From Diphasiastrum complanatum (lineage: Eukaryota; Streptophyta; Lycopodiopsida; Lycopodiales; Lycopodiaceae), in NCBI GenBank assembly GCA_029204225.1, contig CM055103.1, positions 4,086,500 through 4,150,499 of the forward strand: DNA of 64,000 nucleotides, read 5' to 3'. The translations under genes and the position numbers were made by a program. Below, one piece after another: positions 21,261 to 31,872 of this stretch (its first letter is position 1; every line of letters begins with the position of its first letter). The notes beneath the pieces were generated by a model. It was not told where the DNA came from. It saw only the letters and a program-made list of their open reading frames with translations, and did not search any database.

Positions 21261-23552
21261 TGTTGGTAATCTCGTTTTTCACCGATAGTTGTTTAAGTTG
21301 TTTATGGTAAAACACATTATCTTTAAGCAATTGCTTGAAAGTAATATTTGGTTGCAATTTTTTGAGATTCTCAGTAATAACATGGCTAGTTCGAGGACCA
21401 GTAGGTTTATCTACCTTAGCTTTAGAAAGGATTTTCCTTGACGTGTGTTCCTCAAATGAAACCTTTTTCTTTGACTGGTTCAATTCTTTTAAAAGTAGTG
21501 TTTCAACCTGCTGAGTTATATTCGAGTCAAAGTATTTCTTATCATTATGGTCATAAACGGGATCATCTTTTATGCTTCTTGAGTAAGAGATTTATTAATC
21601 CTATCTTTAACCGATGATGATTGTTTGTATTTCTTGGGCTTCTTTTTGGTTTTTGAAATAGCCCATATTTGACTTTGCCTATTCTTTTTGGTTTTACTTT
21701 GGGTAGATATCTTATTGACTTGAAAATCCAAGTCACTAGGCCAACCATAATCCTCTACACATAACTCAATTCTTTGCATCACTTCATCTTTAGTTTGACC
21801 TTTCTTATTGGAATCAGGTTTGACATACTTTACCTTCACTTTTTTAATTGGTGGCTTAGGACATTCGGAAGTTATATGCCCTTCCCCTTGACAATTTCCA
21901 CATAGTGGTACATAGCCAATTTGTTTCTTAGGTTTAGGACATTATGTGGAATAATGCCATGGTGCTCCACAATTATAACACGTATCATTATTTCTACCCT
22001 GCTAGAATTAGTAGGCTTTGATTGAGATGGTACAAATTGGGATGGTACAAACTTTTGGACTGGGACAAACTTTCTTTGTTGGACTCTAGGATTAAAAAAT
22101 TTTCTTGGTTGATTAGCATTCTTTGGTTTTTGAACTTCAATTTCATACACAGGCTCATTTGTTTCAGCCTCCATAAGATATACCAACTCATTATCAAAAC
22201 TTTCTTCTTCAACTTCTTCGATATAAGAAACCTGCAGTCTATTCTTGCATTTTGTGTAATGATGTCCTTCTTGCTTACACCTGGTACACCATACATTTGA
22301 CTTACCAATTATGGTAGGGGTTCTTCTCTTATTCTTAGGCTGAAGGAGTTGAACTTTTAGCTCATCGAATTTGAATTTCATACACAAGCTCATTTGTTTC
22401 ACCCTCTATAAGAGATACCAATTCATTATCAATACTTTCTTCTTCAACTTCTTCGATATAAGAAACTTGCGGTCTATTCTTGCATTTTGTGTAATGATGT
22501 CCTTCTTGCTTACACCTGCTATATCATACGTTTGACTTACCAATTATGGTAACAATTCTTCTATTTTTCTTAGGCTGAAGGAGTTGAACTTTGAGCTCAT
22601 CAAATTTCTTACTTAAATCTGATACTTTTGTCTTCCATATGCTCTTTTGCTTCTGTTTAGACATCTTTGAATCTTCATTTTTTTTTGGATCCTTAGAACA
22701 TCTACTGTGTTGCTTTTTCAATTTTTCATCTTCAGTTGGACTAGAGCTTGAGTCTGAACTTGAACTTGAAGAAGAAATCAAGTTCGAGTTAGAGTTACTA
22801 CTCGAGTCATCTGAAGATGACAAAACATGATTTTTCTTCTTAGAGGGAGAATGATGACATGTTCCAATGTATCAGTTGGTCCTTGTCTAAAATATCAATC
22901 TATTCCTATTGGTAGCCCTCCCAAGAACCATTTAATTTCCATAGCAATAGGGTATTGTCCAGTCAATTGACCAATAAGCCTCTTTACCCTTCTCATGTAT
23001 TTCAGTAAGGACTCTTTTTTCTTCTTTCTTATTGAATTTAATTCAGACAGAACCTGTGTAGAATAACCAATTTGTCGAAATTGCTTCAAGAACTAGTTCT
23101 TTAAATCAGTCCAAACTAAGGCTGGTCCAATCTGACTAAACCATTTCTCGCCTCCTTCTTCAATAAACCAGAAAAAATCCTCAACTTGTCCGCATCCAAA
23201 CTTTAATTATTGCTGACCAGTATGGACTCGTTCTGAGACACATAAATATCAGCATCTTCAGAGGCTTTTCCCTTAAAATAGTCATACTGAATCTTGGAGG
23301 AAGTTCATGTTGGAGCCGCTATATCGTCTTGATCACTGTCACCTTTGTCTGAATGAGGTGGACTAGATGATTTTTCCTTTTTCGATTTGGGATTTTGTAA
23401 CGGAGGTTCCTTGTTATAAGGTTTCCTTCTTTGATCAGTAGGGTATCTCTATCCCACTTTAATTCTCTTTCTCTTTCTCTACACCCTTGTCTTTCTTCTT
23501 GCTCTTTCCTCTGTCTTTCCTGGCAATTTTTCTGTTCTTGACTTTCAGACAT
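21261..23552 (-). pseudogene. Ty3/gypsy-type gag, frameshifted, with tandem duplication
   Basis: Minus-strand blocks in order: a charged N-terminus from 23552 (MSESQEQKNCQERQRKEQEE), a gag core near 23089-22895 (LLKYMRRVKRLIGQLTGQYP), and a Ser/Asp-rich linker (22823). Then comes the block FDELKVQLLQPK followed by a knuckle of the form WCTRCKQEGHHYTKC. The last two are present twice because of a 235-bp tandem duplication. A second knuckle, CGNCQGEGHITSEC, lies near 21895-21850. Frame breaks separate every block, so this is a dead copy. Confidence 0.78.
22139..22608 (-). repeat. 235-bp tandem duplication inside gypsy gag
   Basis: Unit one (22139-22373) and unit two (22374-22608) both start aatttcatacaca and end at tcatc(a/g)aattt. 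They are about 90 percent identical. Each encodes one zinc knuckle; in the second unit the first Trp-Cys pair is changed (plus strand atatcatacg). Confidence 0.88.
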
Positions 23553-23560
23553 GTAAAGAT

Positions 23561-23881
23561 AGAAGGATCGATTTCACACTATCAAAGTTTGTGGGATCGA
23601 GATTGTTCGATACATAATCGAATTTAATTTGCATGTTTGCATACATCGCTAATGGTAGATTTCTATACTTAGGACCAAATCAATTCAGTAATGAGCATCT
23701 TGAAAAAGTCTCTGTTGAAGTCCAAATCCATCGACTTCGAAATCATCGAAGTCTAAAGTCCAACTTTGTTGACTTCGCTTCTCCATGTATATAATCAAAG
23801 TTAAACGACATCGAAGACATCGCCTTCATTGACTTCGACATCTCATCGACTCTCTCATCAGGGAAAAGTCGATCCAAATAC
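23561..23881. other. Non-coding stretch rich in GACTTCGA / TCGAAGTC palindromes
   Basis: Between the gypsy gag start and the copia LTR. The motif cgacttcg and its complement cgaagtc recur at least six times between 23725 and 23850, which would allow local stem-loops. It may be the remains of the gypsy element's LTR or leader, but no LTR partner is visible. Confidence 0.45.
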
Positions 23882-24310
23882 TGTTAGAAGACTTTATGAC
23901 AGTTCACCTACTTATACATAGTCTTTATTTTAACCAAAGCGGTTAGCAACTACCAAGGCGATTGTAATAAATGTAGCAAATAGCATTTAATGCTAATTAA
24001 ATATTCTAGCAAGTAGAAGATATTTGTAATATGTCAATCTTATGAGACTCTCAATTCAATTAATTAGAATAATTCATGTTGCTAGTGTAATCACGCTCAG
24101 CTATCAAGCTAAAGTTATCACTTCAAGCAATTGTATGGCATTGTTGATATTAATCAAAGTGCAATTTTTGTCTCACTACTATATTGTTCATTTGTGCTTC
24201 TTTGAATCATTCATCTTGAATATTTCTAGTACTAACTGTGGTGCTTTCAATCCTACACCACCCGCTCTCGCTTGAGCTTCCGCTACCAGCCATACTCTTT
24301 ATTTTTGACA
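23882..24310 (+). repeat. LTR of truncated copia element E
   Basis: Starts TGTTAGAAG and ends TTTTTGACA directly before a TGGTATCAGAGC primer site. 429 bases. The matching 3' LTR is absent. Loosely similar sequence occurs near 30950-31050. Confidence 0.8.
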
Positions 24311-24364
24311 TGGTATCAGAGCTCATTTATGATAATCTATCAATTTTCGACATGGTATTAGAGC
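24311..24364 (+). other. Duplicated primer-binding-site region of element E
   Basis: TGGTATCAGAGC at 24311-24322 is followed 42 bases later by TGGTATTAGAGC at 24353-24364. Each is preceded by the same TTTT(T/C)GACA LTR-end sequence, so the LTR end plus primer site was duplicated. Confidence 0.85.
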
Positions 24365-24503
24365 GGGCAGCTCAGTAATCTGCATTTCTACTATAGATTA
24401 TTAATCTTGTTTCTATCAAGACATTGTTCTAGCAAGCGCGCAGCCAATAGTATTTCGATTTTGTTGTTTCTACCAGCAATCTTGCTCAAACCAGAATGGA
24501 TTC

Positions 24504-24660
24504 ATGTCTTCTAGTTCATCTGTGATTGACAAACTCGATGGAGATAACTACCATCTCTAGAAGTTCACAATGAAGGAGGCCATACTACTAGCCAATGAAC
24601 TATGGGACATCGTTGATGGCACATAACTCAAACCAGAAGGTGATGCAGCCATTGTAATGC
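24504..24660 (+). pseudogene. Element E gag N-terminal fragment
   Basis: Reads MSSSSSVIDKLDGDNYHL, then a TAG where copia gag normally has Trp (the NYxxWK motif), then KFTMKEAILLANELWDIVDG, a further stop, and loss of homology at about 24660. It is a truncated and inactivated copia gag. Confidence 0.75.
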
Positions 24661-25689
24661 ATTTTTTTGGTCAAAATTTTAAAATTTCAGCAACTACAAT
24701 CATGATGCTGATTTTCTAGAAGAAAATGTGCTAGATATATCTCATATGTGCAAAATCTACTATTATGCCACTTTTTACTGATATACGAATGTGGCTATGT
24801 TAAAGAGTAGCTATGAAATTCTATGGCATGTTCAAATGACAATTATATCAGACAAATTAGAGCTATTTTACTATGTTACTATTTTTAGTAAGTTTGCTAA
24901 ATAGCAATAAGCTATTTTTAGCAACACTCATAAGTGACTTTGATGGATGATAATATCGACAGTTGCTAAGTAGTTTTATTAAATGGCAATTTTTTGCCAT
25001 ATTGTAATGATGAAATGTACTTTATATAATGATTAATAAAAGATGCCCAGGTACCTTTAAGGCATTGACTTAAGTTTCAAGGAAAGGTCCAAAGGCTAAG
25101 GGTTTTGCAAACAATGACAATCAAAGTTCAGTTCAAGACGAAAACAACAAGTCGTTGGAAGAGGTCTTACCATGGACTCTTTGATAATTCAGAGCCCAGA
25201 ACTCATTAATCGACATATGTCAAATGGACTTGAAAATTGTTTTCAAAATGAGTGAATTCGAATTCTATGGAAGTGATTCAATGGGAAACAAGAATACAAT
25301 GGTGTTTGGAACTGAGAGGTTAGTAACTGCTCTCACTCTCTCTCTCACGAGGATTGGAAAGGGAGAGGCATTCAGTGGTGGCATTTTGCAGAGAAGAAGA
25401 GAGTTGTTTTGTTTTTCTTGGTGAAGAGAGGACATCCATTCAACCTCTGAGCAATGTTTCTGATTCCTACATTCTGTGAGCAGAGAGCATTGGATTGGAG
25501 CATTTTAGTGTTCTGGTGATGAAGAGAGGCACAGAGTCTTCTGATGCATTCTCTCTCTCATTTGTGATGATAAGTATAGCGATTTTGGAAGAACCTTGTT
25601 GATGATTCCATGGTCTCCAAAGAATGGCATTGATTACTGGTGCTATCTGTAGATTTATTGATATTTGGAATAGGATTATATAAAAAAGA
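24661..25689. other. Non-coding stretch
   Basis: AT-rich, with no supported gene. The 20-mer at 25065-25084 (ttgacttaagtttcaaggaa) is repeated in exact inverted orientation at 26174-26193. The enclosed 1.1 kb may therefore be one unit. Confidence 0.5.
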
Positions 25690-26095
25690 AGCATTTCTCA
25701 AACTCTCTCTCTTAGGAGACTGTATCTGCGCTCCTACCTACTCCTCCTCTCTGATCTGCCTGCGCTCCTTATCCTATACACACACACCCTCTCTCTCATT
25801 TCTGATATATATATATATCTCTCTCATCTACCGCTTTCTCCCTTCCTCCAACGATACCTCTCCTATTCTTCCGCTCACCTGCTCTCTAGTTATCTGCAAT
25901 CTCCATCTGTGTTTCTATCTACTAACTCCTCTTCAAAATCTGTCTCTCCCTGTCTACGCTCTCCATCCGTCTCTGACTCAGCACTCCAGCTCTCTCTCCC
26001 CCTCACGGCCAGCGCTACTATCTCTCCCTCATCCGACTTCTCTGTCGCTATCCCTCTCTCCCCCATATCGTCCGATCAATGGAAACCCGCAGTCT
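25690..26095 (+). repeat. Polypyrimidine (CT-rich) tract
   Basis: About 400 bases dominated by C and T on the plus strand (ctctctctcttagg at the start, ccctctctcccccat at the end), with embedded short TA and CA runs. Open frames here are low-complexity Ser/Leu/Pro and not credible genes. The composition resembles a plant 5' UTR or promoter pyrimidine patch, but no downstream gene starts within reach. Confidence 0.6.
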
Positions 26096-26199
26096 GGCAG
26101 TAAATTATGTGGGTTACTAGAAAAATGCAGAGTGACTCCAAATGTGAAAGACTGGACTTTAGCTAAAAGACAGTTCCTTGAAACTTAAGTCAAAGTAAA

Positions 26200-27767
26200 A
26201 AGACAGAGGTAATTTTCATTGCTCATCTTTGTTTTGACTCATGTCTTAATTCACTTCTTAATATATATAGAAGATGAGTAAATGTTATTCAGTGTATTAT
26301 CTCAATGGTTATGAATGAAATTAAAGAATGGAATCTGATTAGTCTATTTATACTGAATGTGTAATGCAGTAAAAGATGACTAATGGATTTACCTTCTGTA
26401 GTAAGAAATATAGTTTTACAGTCAGTAATAATTCATTGAGTTACTGTCTGAGGTAGAAAAAATAGTCAACCTAAAATAGATTTCAGTTTTTGTTTTGGTT
26501 TACCGAATATGCTCTATGCTTAACAAACATAATGGCAATTTACAAGCATAATAAATCCCATATTGCTAATCCATTGAAAAACATGGAAAAGCTACCGCTC
26601 AAAGCGGTTGAAAAACACCATAAGAGCTATATATATATATTATATATTTCCAAAACCACATACATTATCATGATAAAACCATTGAAAAAGATGGTCAAGC
26701 TTTTGTAGATAGATCATGGCAATTGCATCAAAGATTGAATCGAATTAAGTTTGCTTGATTGGAGAGAATACGAGAATTAGTAAATGGAAAACATTAAATC
26801 ATTGAAAAGAATATTTGAGATGGATTACTTATGAAGTGGATGGATTCAAACTTACATTACCTTCTAGTATAATCTATGGCAATATCAGAACTAAAACCCA
26901 ATGACTGGCTTCATAATCATACCAAGACCCTGCTATAGTGTTATGAACACTAATAAGCAACACACAAAACGTACCACATGTTTTATGGCGACCACAATGG
27001 GATTTAGATCCATGAATACTCTAGTAGTATCCTAGTTCATACTGCCATAGAGGATTTAGAAGGTTTAGAAGTCATATCAATGCTCCTAATGTGAAAGAAA
27101 TTGGACAAATACGAAAGGGAAATATACATCTTGATGAAAAAGAAGAAGAAGAACAAAAAATTGAATATTCCACATGGAATTGACCTTGTGAAATCCTTTA
27201 TATGTGTTTTGATTTTGAATGGACAATCATTATTTAATGATTGTATAGATGAAAAATAAATGATTGCAATTGTTGATCATGATGGTAATAATGTGTGATA
27301 AAAATTGTTGTTTGGACTTGGTGATATTTGTGAGATGTGTGAGCAAGATTGAATATTTTCATGATTGAGTAGTACAACAGTTTCAAGATTTGTAGAAGAA
27401 GTAAGGTATAGTGTTGGACAAAGAGGTGTAGATGTGAAGCCTAGCCCCACCATCCTAACCTGGTAGGTGCCATCTTGAAGTAGACAAGGAAAGTCACTCA
27501 AGAGGACTGTATTGAAATTGCATGTCTTGAATGAGTGTTATTCATACTTGATTAAAAAAAAAAATTGTGAAAAAAGAAGAAGAAAACACTTAGAAATGAA
27601 AGATGAAGTGAACTAACTAAAAAAAGCTATAAGTATTACAAACTAAGTAAGTCCAATTAAAAATTGAAATCAACCATTATCACCAAAGTTATAACTGAAC
27701 AAAAAAATCATGTCTATGATCATTTTACAATAATTCAATAGAACATTTAAAAAATAAAATAAAAACA
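26200..27767. other. AT-rich non-coding stretch
   Basis: No conserved ORF or RNA gene seen. A near-repeat of (c)attgaaaaa(c/g)atgg occurs around 26570 and 26679. It lies upstream of the gag-only ORF and could include that element's leader, but I find no recognisable LTR or primer site. Confidence 0.5.
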
Positions 27768-28742
27768 ATGTCAATGGATGAAGAAAGTGCCAATCTACCC
27801 AGTTTTAATGGAAATGAAAATGAAGATGCAGATCTACTTATTCAAAGATTCATGAATGTGTGTAGACAAAATTATGAAGAAGAAGATGAGGATATGTTTA
27901 GATTATTTCCAGTAACATTGGATAATCTTGCTCTTGAATGGTATTTTGTACTGAATCAAAAGAAAATTTGCAATTGGACAAAACTTAAAGCAAGCTTCTT
28001 GGATAGATTTAGAAGATGGAATTACTCTTCTGATATTATCAAATTACTAAGTGAAATTAAATTGAAACAAAATGAACCTATCAAAAGCTTTGTTGATAGA
28101 ATCAATTGTTTGGCTAAAAGATTAAGTGAAAGACCAGGAGAAGAGTTTTTCTTATCTTGGTTTATATCAGTTTTGTCTAATGACATGGCATATGGTATTC
28201 TCTCAAAAGTTCCTAAGACTTTTGAGGAAGCTATCTCAAGGGCAGTTGCTTTAGAACATGTTGATAAAATGATGACAGAAATAGAAGAATTTGATAAGAA
28301 GAGTTGGATAGATAGATCCTTGGATGAATTTGATGTAGGAATCCCTTCCTACTATGCTAGAGTATCATCTATTCCTAAAATTCTTATAAAATATGAATCT
28401 TGTTATTCTGATGATCCTATTCAAACAAATCAACTTTTTAAAATTAAGGAAAATATTATGGTGCAAGAAGGATGTAGTAAAAATGTTGAGTATGGCTATA
28501 AGATTAATCAATCAAATAAAATTATTGCTGTCATTGAAGAAAACAATTGTTGTGAAGATACTCACGATGTGGTGCATTCCATTGATGTATACCCTAAATT
28601 GATGGAGTCTTTATACGATAATACTGAGAAAATGAAGAATATATATAATGTTACAATTCATAAATATGCTCTTGAGGAAGTAGAACAAGAAGGCCAATCA
28701 AATTTGGTTGATTCTAACTTGTTCCAAAGTCAATGTCTTTAG
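27768..28742 (+). CDS. Intact Ty3/gypsy-type gag ORF with no pol
   Basis: A 324-codon uninterrupted frame. Residues about 10-150 match the plant retrotransposon gag core: LPSFNGNENEDADLLIQRF at the start, then MFRLFPVTLDNLALEWYF, NWTKLKASFLDRF and IKSFVDRINCLAKRL. This domain forms the capsid shell in gypsy elements. There is no CCHC knuckle and no protease; after about residue 165 the sequence is unrecognised and acidic. No protease, RT or integrase follows within several kb, and no LTR is visible. It is either the gag gene of a non-autonomous, gag-only element or a remnant that by chance kept its frame. Intactness is notable because almost every other TE gene here is broken. Confidence 0.75.
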   Translation: MSMDEESANLPSFNGNENEDADLLIQRFMNVCRQNYEEEDEDMFRLFPVTLDNLALEWYFVLNQKKICNWTKLKASFLDRFRRWNYSSDIIKLLSEIKLKQNEPIKSFVDRINCLAKRLSERPGEEFFLSWFISVLSNDMAYGILSKVPKTFEEAISRAVALEHVDKMMTEIEEFDKKSWIDRSLDEFDVGIPSYYARVSSIPKILIKYESCYSDDPIQTNQLFKIKENIMVQEGCSKNVEYGYKINQSNKIIAVIEENNCCEDTHDVVHSIDVYPKLMESLYDNTEKMKNIYNVTIHKYALEEVEQEGQSNLVDSNLFQSQCL

Positions 28743-29098
28743 ATGTATTACCATATCAATATAGTATTATGTTATCATCTATAATTATAATACTCTATCA
28801 AAATTTTATGAACTCAGAAAAATATAACTACATACGAGCATTAAAACCTCTAACTGACGAAATACTAAGAAAGCATGATAAGAGGTGGAGAAGTGATTAT
28901 AACTACAAAAGAGCTAAAGATACTCAAAATAAAGTCTATAAAAAAAATGGTGAATATCAAAGAAAGTCCGAAAAAATCAATGGTTTCAAATATTACAAGA
29001 TTATTTGTAATAATTGGTATAATATGATATTAAGTCATCATACATATGAGATGCTTCATGATAATTACCATAAGAAATATCCAAATAAATTGATATGA
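28733..29098 (+). other. Small Lys/Tyr-rich ORF overlapping the gag end (doubtful)
   Basis: A 121-codon frame overlaps the last ten bases of the gag ORF in another frame. It is rich in Lys, Tyr and Asn, as expected for AT-rich DNA, and I recognise no domain. The overlap resembles a retroelement frameshift arrangement, but the composition argues for chance. Confidence 0.25.
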
Positions 29099-29119
29099 TG
29101 ATGTAGATGTATATAATAT

Positions 29120-29239
<120 letters not shown>

Positions 29240-30600
29240 ATATCCTCCTTCCTATCATTTGCTTGCTTGAGGTCCTCCTCTTTTGATTGTGTGTAATTCT
29301 TGTGGATGATGAATGCTTGTTTTGTTTTTGTTAGTCATGCTATCACAATCACAAATAGGTGTTAGATTCACATTTTGGAGTGATCATTAAGATCCATAGG
29401 TAGATTTTCCTTATTTTTCACCTCCCTTGAGAAGACTAACCACTTGAAGAGAAGATCTAGAAACAAGGATGCCAAGATAAACCAAAAGCAACCAAGAAAC
29501 CAAAAAGAGAAAAGAAAGACTAAAAAACCATCAAAAAAAATAATGTAGGATGAAAAATCCCACCCCAATATCTAAGCCATTCCACTTCTAGATCTTACAC
29601 TAAGCTTGCCATCCTTAGTAGGCTTAGATCCCCATTCCTATTTCTTCATTTATCCTCTCCCCATGGGATCGAAACCTGCCACTACACACGATTACTCACT
29701 CGGTTGGAGATCAAAAACCCCTTCTTTGCTCTCTAGATCCTTACCGATTAGGGAGGCACGAAAAGGGTCCAACAATATCAAGACTTTCAAAACATTCAAA
29801 CCTCTCCAGATTACAAACAACACCTTAAACGAAACATATTTGCAATGATACGTCAACTCAGTCCTCCAACATTTTTTATCACACTTTCCTGCGCTGAGTT
29901 GGCCAACACTAATGAAAAGCCTTGAAATCTTGAACAAAAATATTTTCAAGCGTGAAAACTTCAAAACAGAATTTGCCTACTTCATATGACTTGTAAGAAT
30001 TGATCCAGTAACATGCGCTTGATACTACACTTCCAACATTCAAGATTTTCAAAAACTTCTAACAATAGAATATTTCTTTCTTGATAAAATTGTTGACTAC
30101 TTCTTAGTGCTAAGTTTCAAAAAAAGGGAAGCCAATACAATCATGGTGTAATTATGACTTCAAATGGGCCAAATACCTTGATAAAAGCCTTAAAAAATGC
30201 TATTCTTTCCTTGATTGTGGTACTGTACTAGCATGGATCGGTTGCATGTTGATTGTATTTGTTCTCGTTACATGCTAGTCTTTTTCCTGAATTGTCATAC
30301 TATGCTTGCATATTGATTGGTTGCATGTTGATTTTCAGTGTGATTCTGCCATGCATGAGGGATTTACAGTCGATTTGAGTGGTTATCTCTTATGGTTGGG
30401 TCACAAATCAGTGATATTGGCTAACAAACTCCATAAAACTAAAGTTTATGTAAAAAATTTCGTAAGAGGTCTTCAAGGAATTTCTAGAGACCTATTTGGA
30501 AACTATAGACAGCTTATATTTCGGTCATCAAGATACACAATGTGTGGACCAAATCTGAGCTATCAGCTTCCTCCCTCAATACTAGCCATAGATCAAAATC
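29240..30600. other. Non-coding stretch with one unrecognised short ORF
   Basis: No supported gene. A plus-strand frame of 99 codons at 30306-30605 has ordinary composition but no domain I recognise, and nothing around it supports a gene. Confidence 0.45.
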
Positions 30601-30609
30601 AGTGATCTA

Positions 30610-31053
30610 AATCTCATCTAGAAGTGCAATCAGAAGGATGACGTTGATCGCCAACCTACTTTGTACATAGATTTATTGTTACAACGACGACTATCTACTA
30701 TAGGACGACTCTAGTAAATTAAGTAGATTCAATCTTACATTTTCAAGTACTGATCATTGATTTGCAATCATCAATAAGTCGATTAAGTGAATCTATACAC
30801 TTTTCAACATCAAGGAGTGTGTAGTATGTAGTCTGCATCCTAGTCTGACTTTTAAGTCAGAAGACAAAATCCATCAAGCGACTGAAGCTCTGCTATATTT
30901 GCACCTCACAAACTCGTGCACTGCTTTGAGGCTCATGTACTCTATTTTTTTATTAATCCAAGAGTGCAATTTTTGTCTACACTATTGATTTGTTCATTTG
31001 CGCATTTCATTACAAACTATATTACATCTTGATTTCTACTACTACATTGACAA
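30610..31053 (+). repeat. Possible degenerate LTR related to element E
   Basis: The block around 30970-31040 (gtgcaatttttgtct, then ttgttcatttg, then cttgatttctactactacattgaca) resembles 24157-24310 in element E's LTR, including the TTGACA end. No primer site follows, so it would be a solo or truncated LTR. The start is not defined. Confidence 0.4.
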
Positions 31054-31872
31054 ATTTCCGATCCACAACTCATCCGTTGTATTCTTCCACTGCTAGTATC
31101 TCGATCCAAATTTCGATTTTGAGCGTCTCCCTAAATCGATTCCATTCAAGCTGAGATACTAATTTCCAATAGTGTGTCCACCATTTTCTGACACAACCTA
31201 CATTGACCAACCTGAACACACTATTGCCTTGCAAGGCAAGGCCAAAAAGATTGGATAGCGGTAAAGTAGAAGCTAACAAAAATTAGGCTTGCAAGTTGAA
31301 ATTAGCACATGTCATGCCAAGTCTGCAAAAACACTGTGTATGATGAATGTTTTAAAGCAATTATGTTGCCTTTTTATCATGAAACTATGGTTGCTTGGAA
31401 AAAACACAAACTGCATTTAAGAAAGAAAAGAATGATCTCATCTTGCTAATGCAAAAAGGACCAATCTACTTGGGGAGTGCCATCTTCAGTGTCTCAGACT
31501 GAACCTGACCAAACTTTTGCTGATAACCGAGTCAAGGTAAACTTTGCTTATTTTGAGCATGTTCACCATACAAATTGATCTGTTTCCATTGTGTCAGCAT
31601 TCTTAATCAACATCCATATATCCAAAACTTATCCAAGAACCAAAGGTTAGCTATACCTAATTTTCCCACTTTCATCTGGCATATGCATTGTGCTATGCTA
31701 TTTGTGAATGTTTGATCAGCAATTAATTCATGTTAGGATGGTGGTTGAATCTTATGCTGTTGAATTGCAACAAAATAGCTTTGAACAAAAAGGAGAAGGT
31801 TCAAATTCTGGTAGAACTATTCAACTGCTTCAGAAATATTCAGGTACATCAGGTACAGAAGCAAAGCTTACA
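31054..31872. other. Non-coding stretch downstream of the F-box gene
   Basis: Holds the presumed 3' flank of the minus-strand F-box gene. No clear polyadenylation signal or other gene was identified. The plus-strand open frame running from 31730 into the F-box gene is its antisense shadow. Confidence 0.5.

Noticed and set aside
25640-26188. 182-codon Ser/Leu/Pro-rich frame
   Set aside because: Lies in the polypyrimidine tract; composition explains the open frame.
29638-29760. tRNA-like phrase gatcgaaacctgcc near a possible stem
   Set aside because: No cloverleaf or A/B box pair could be assembled around it.
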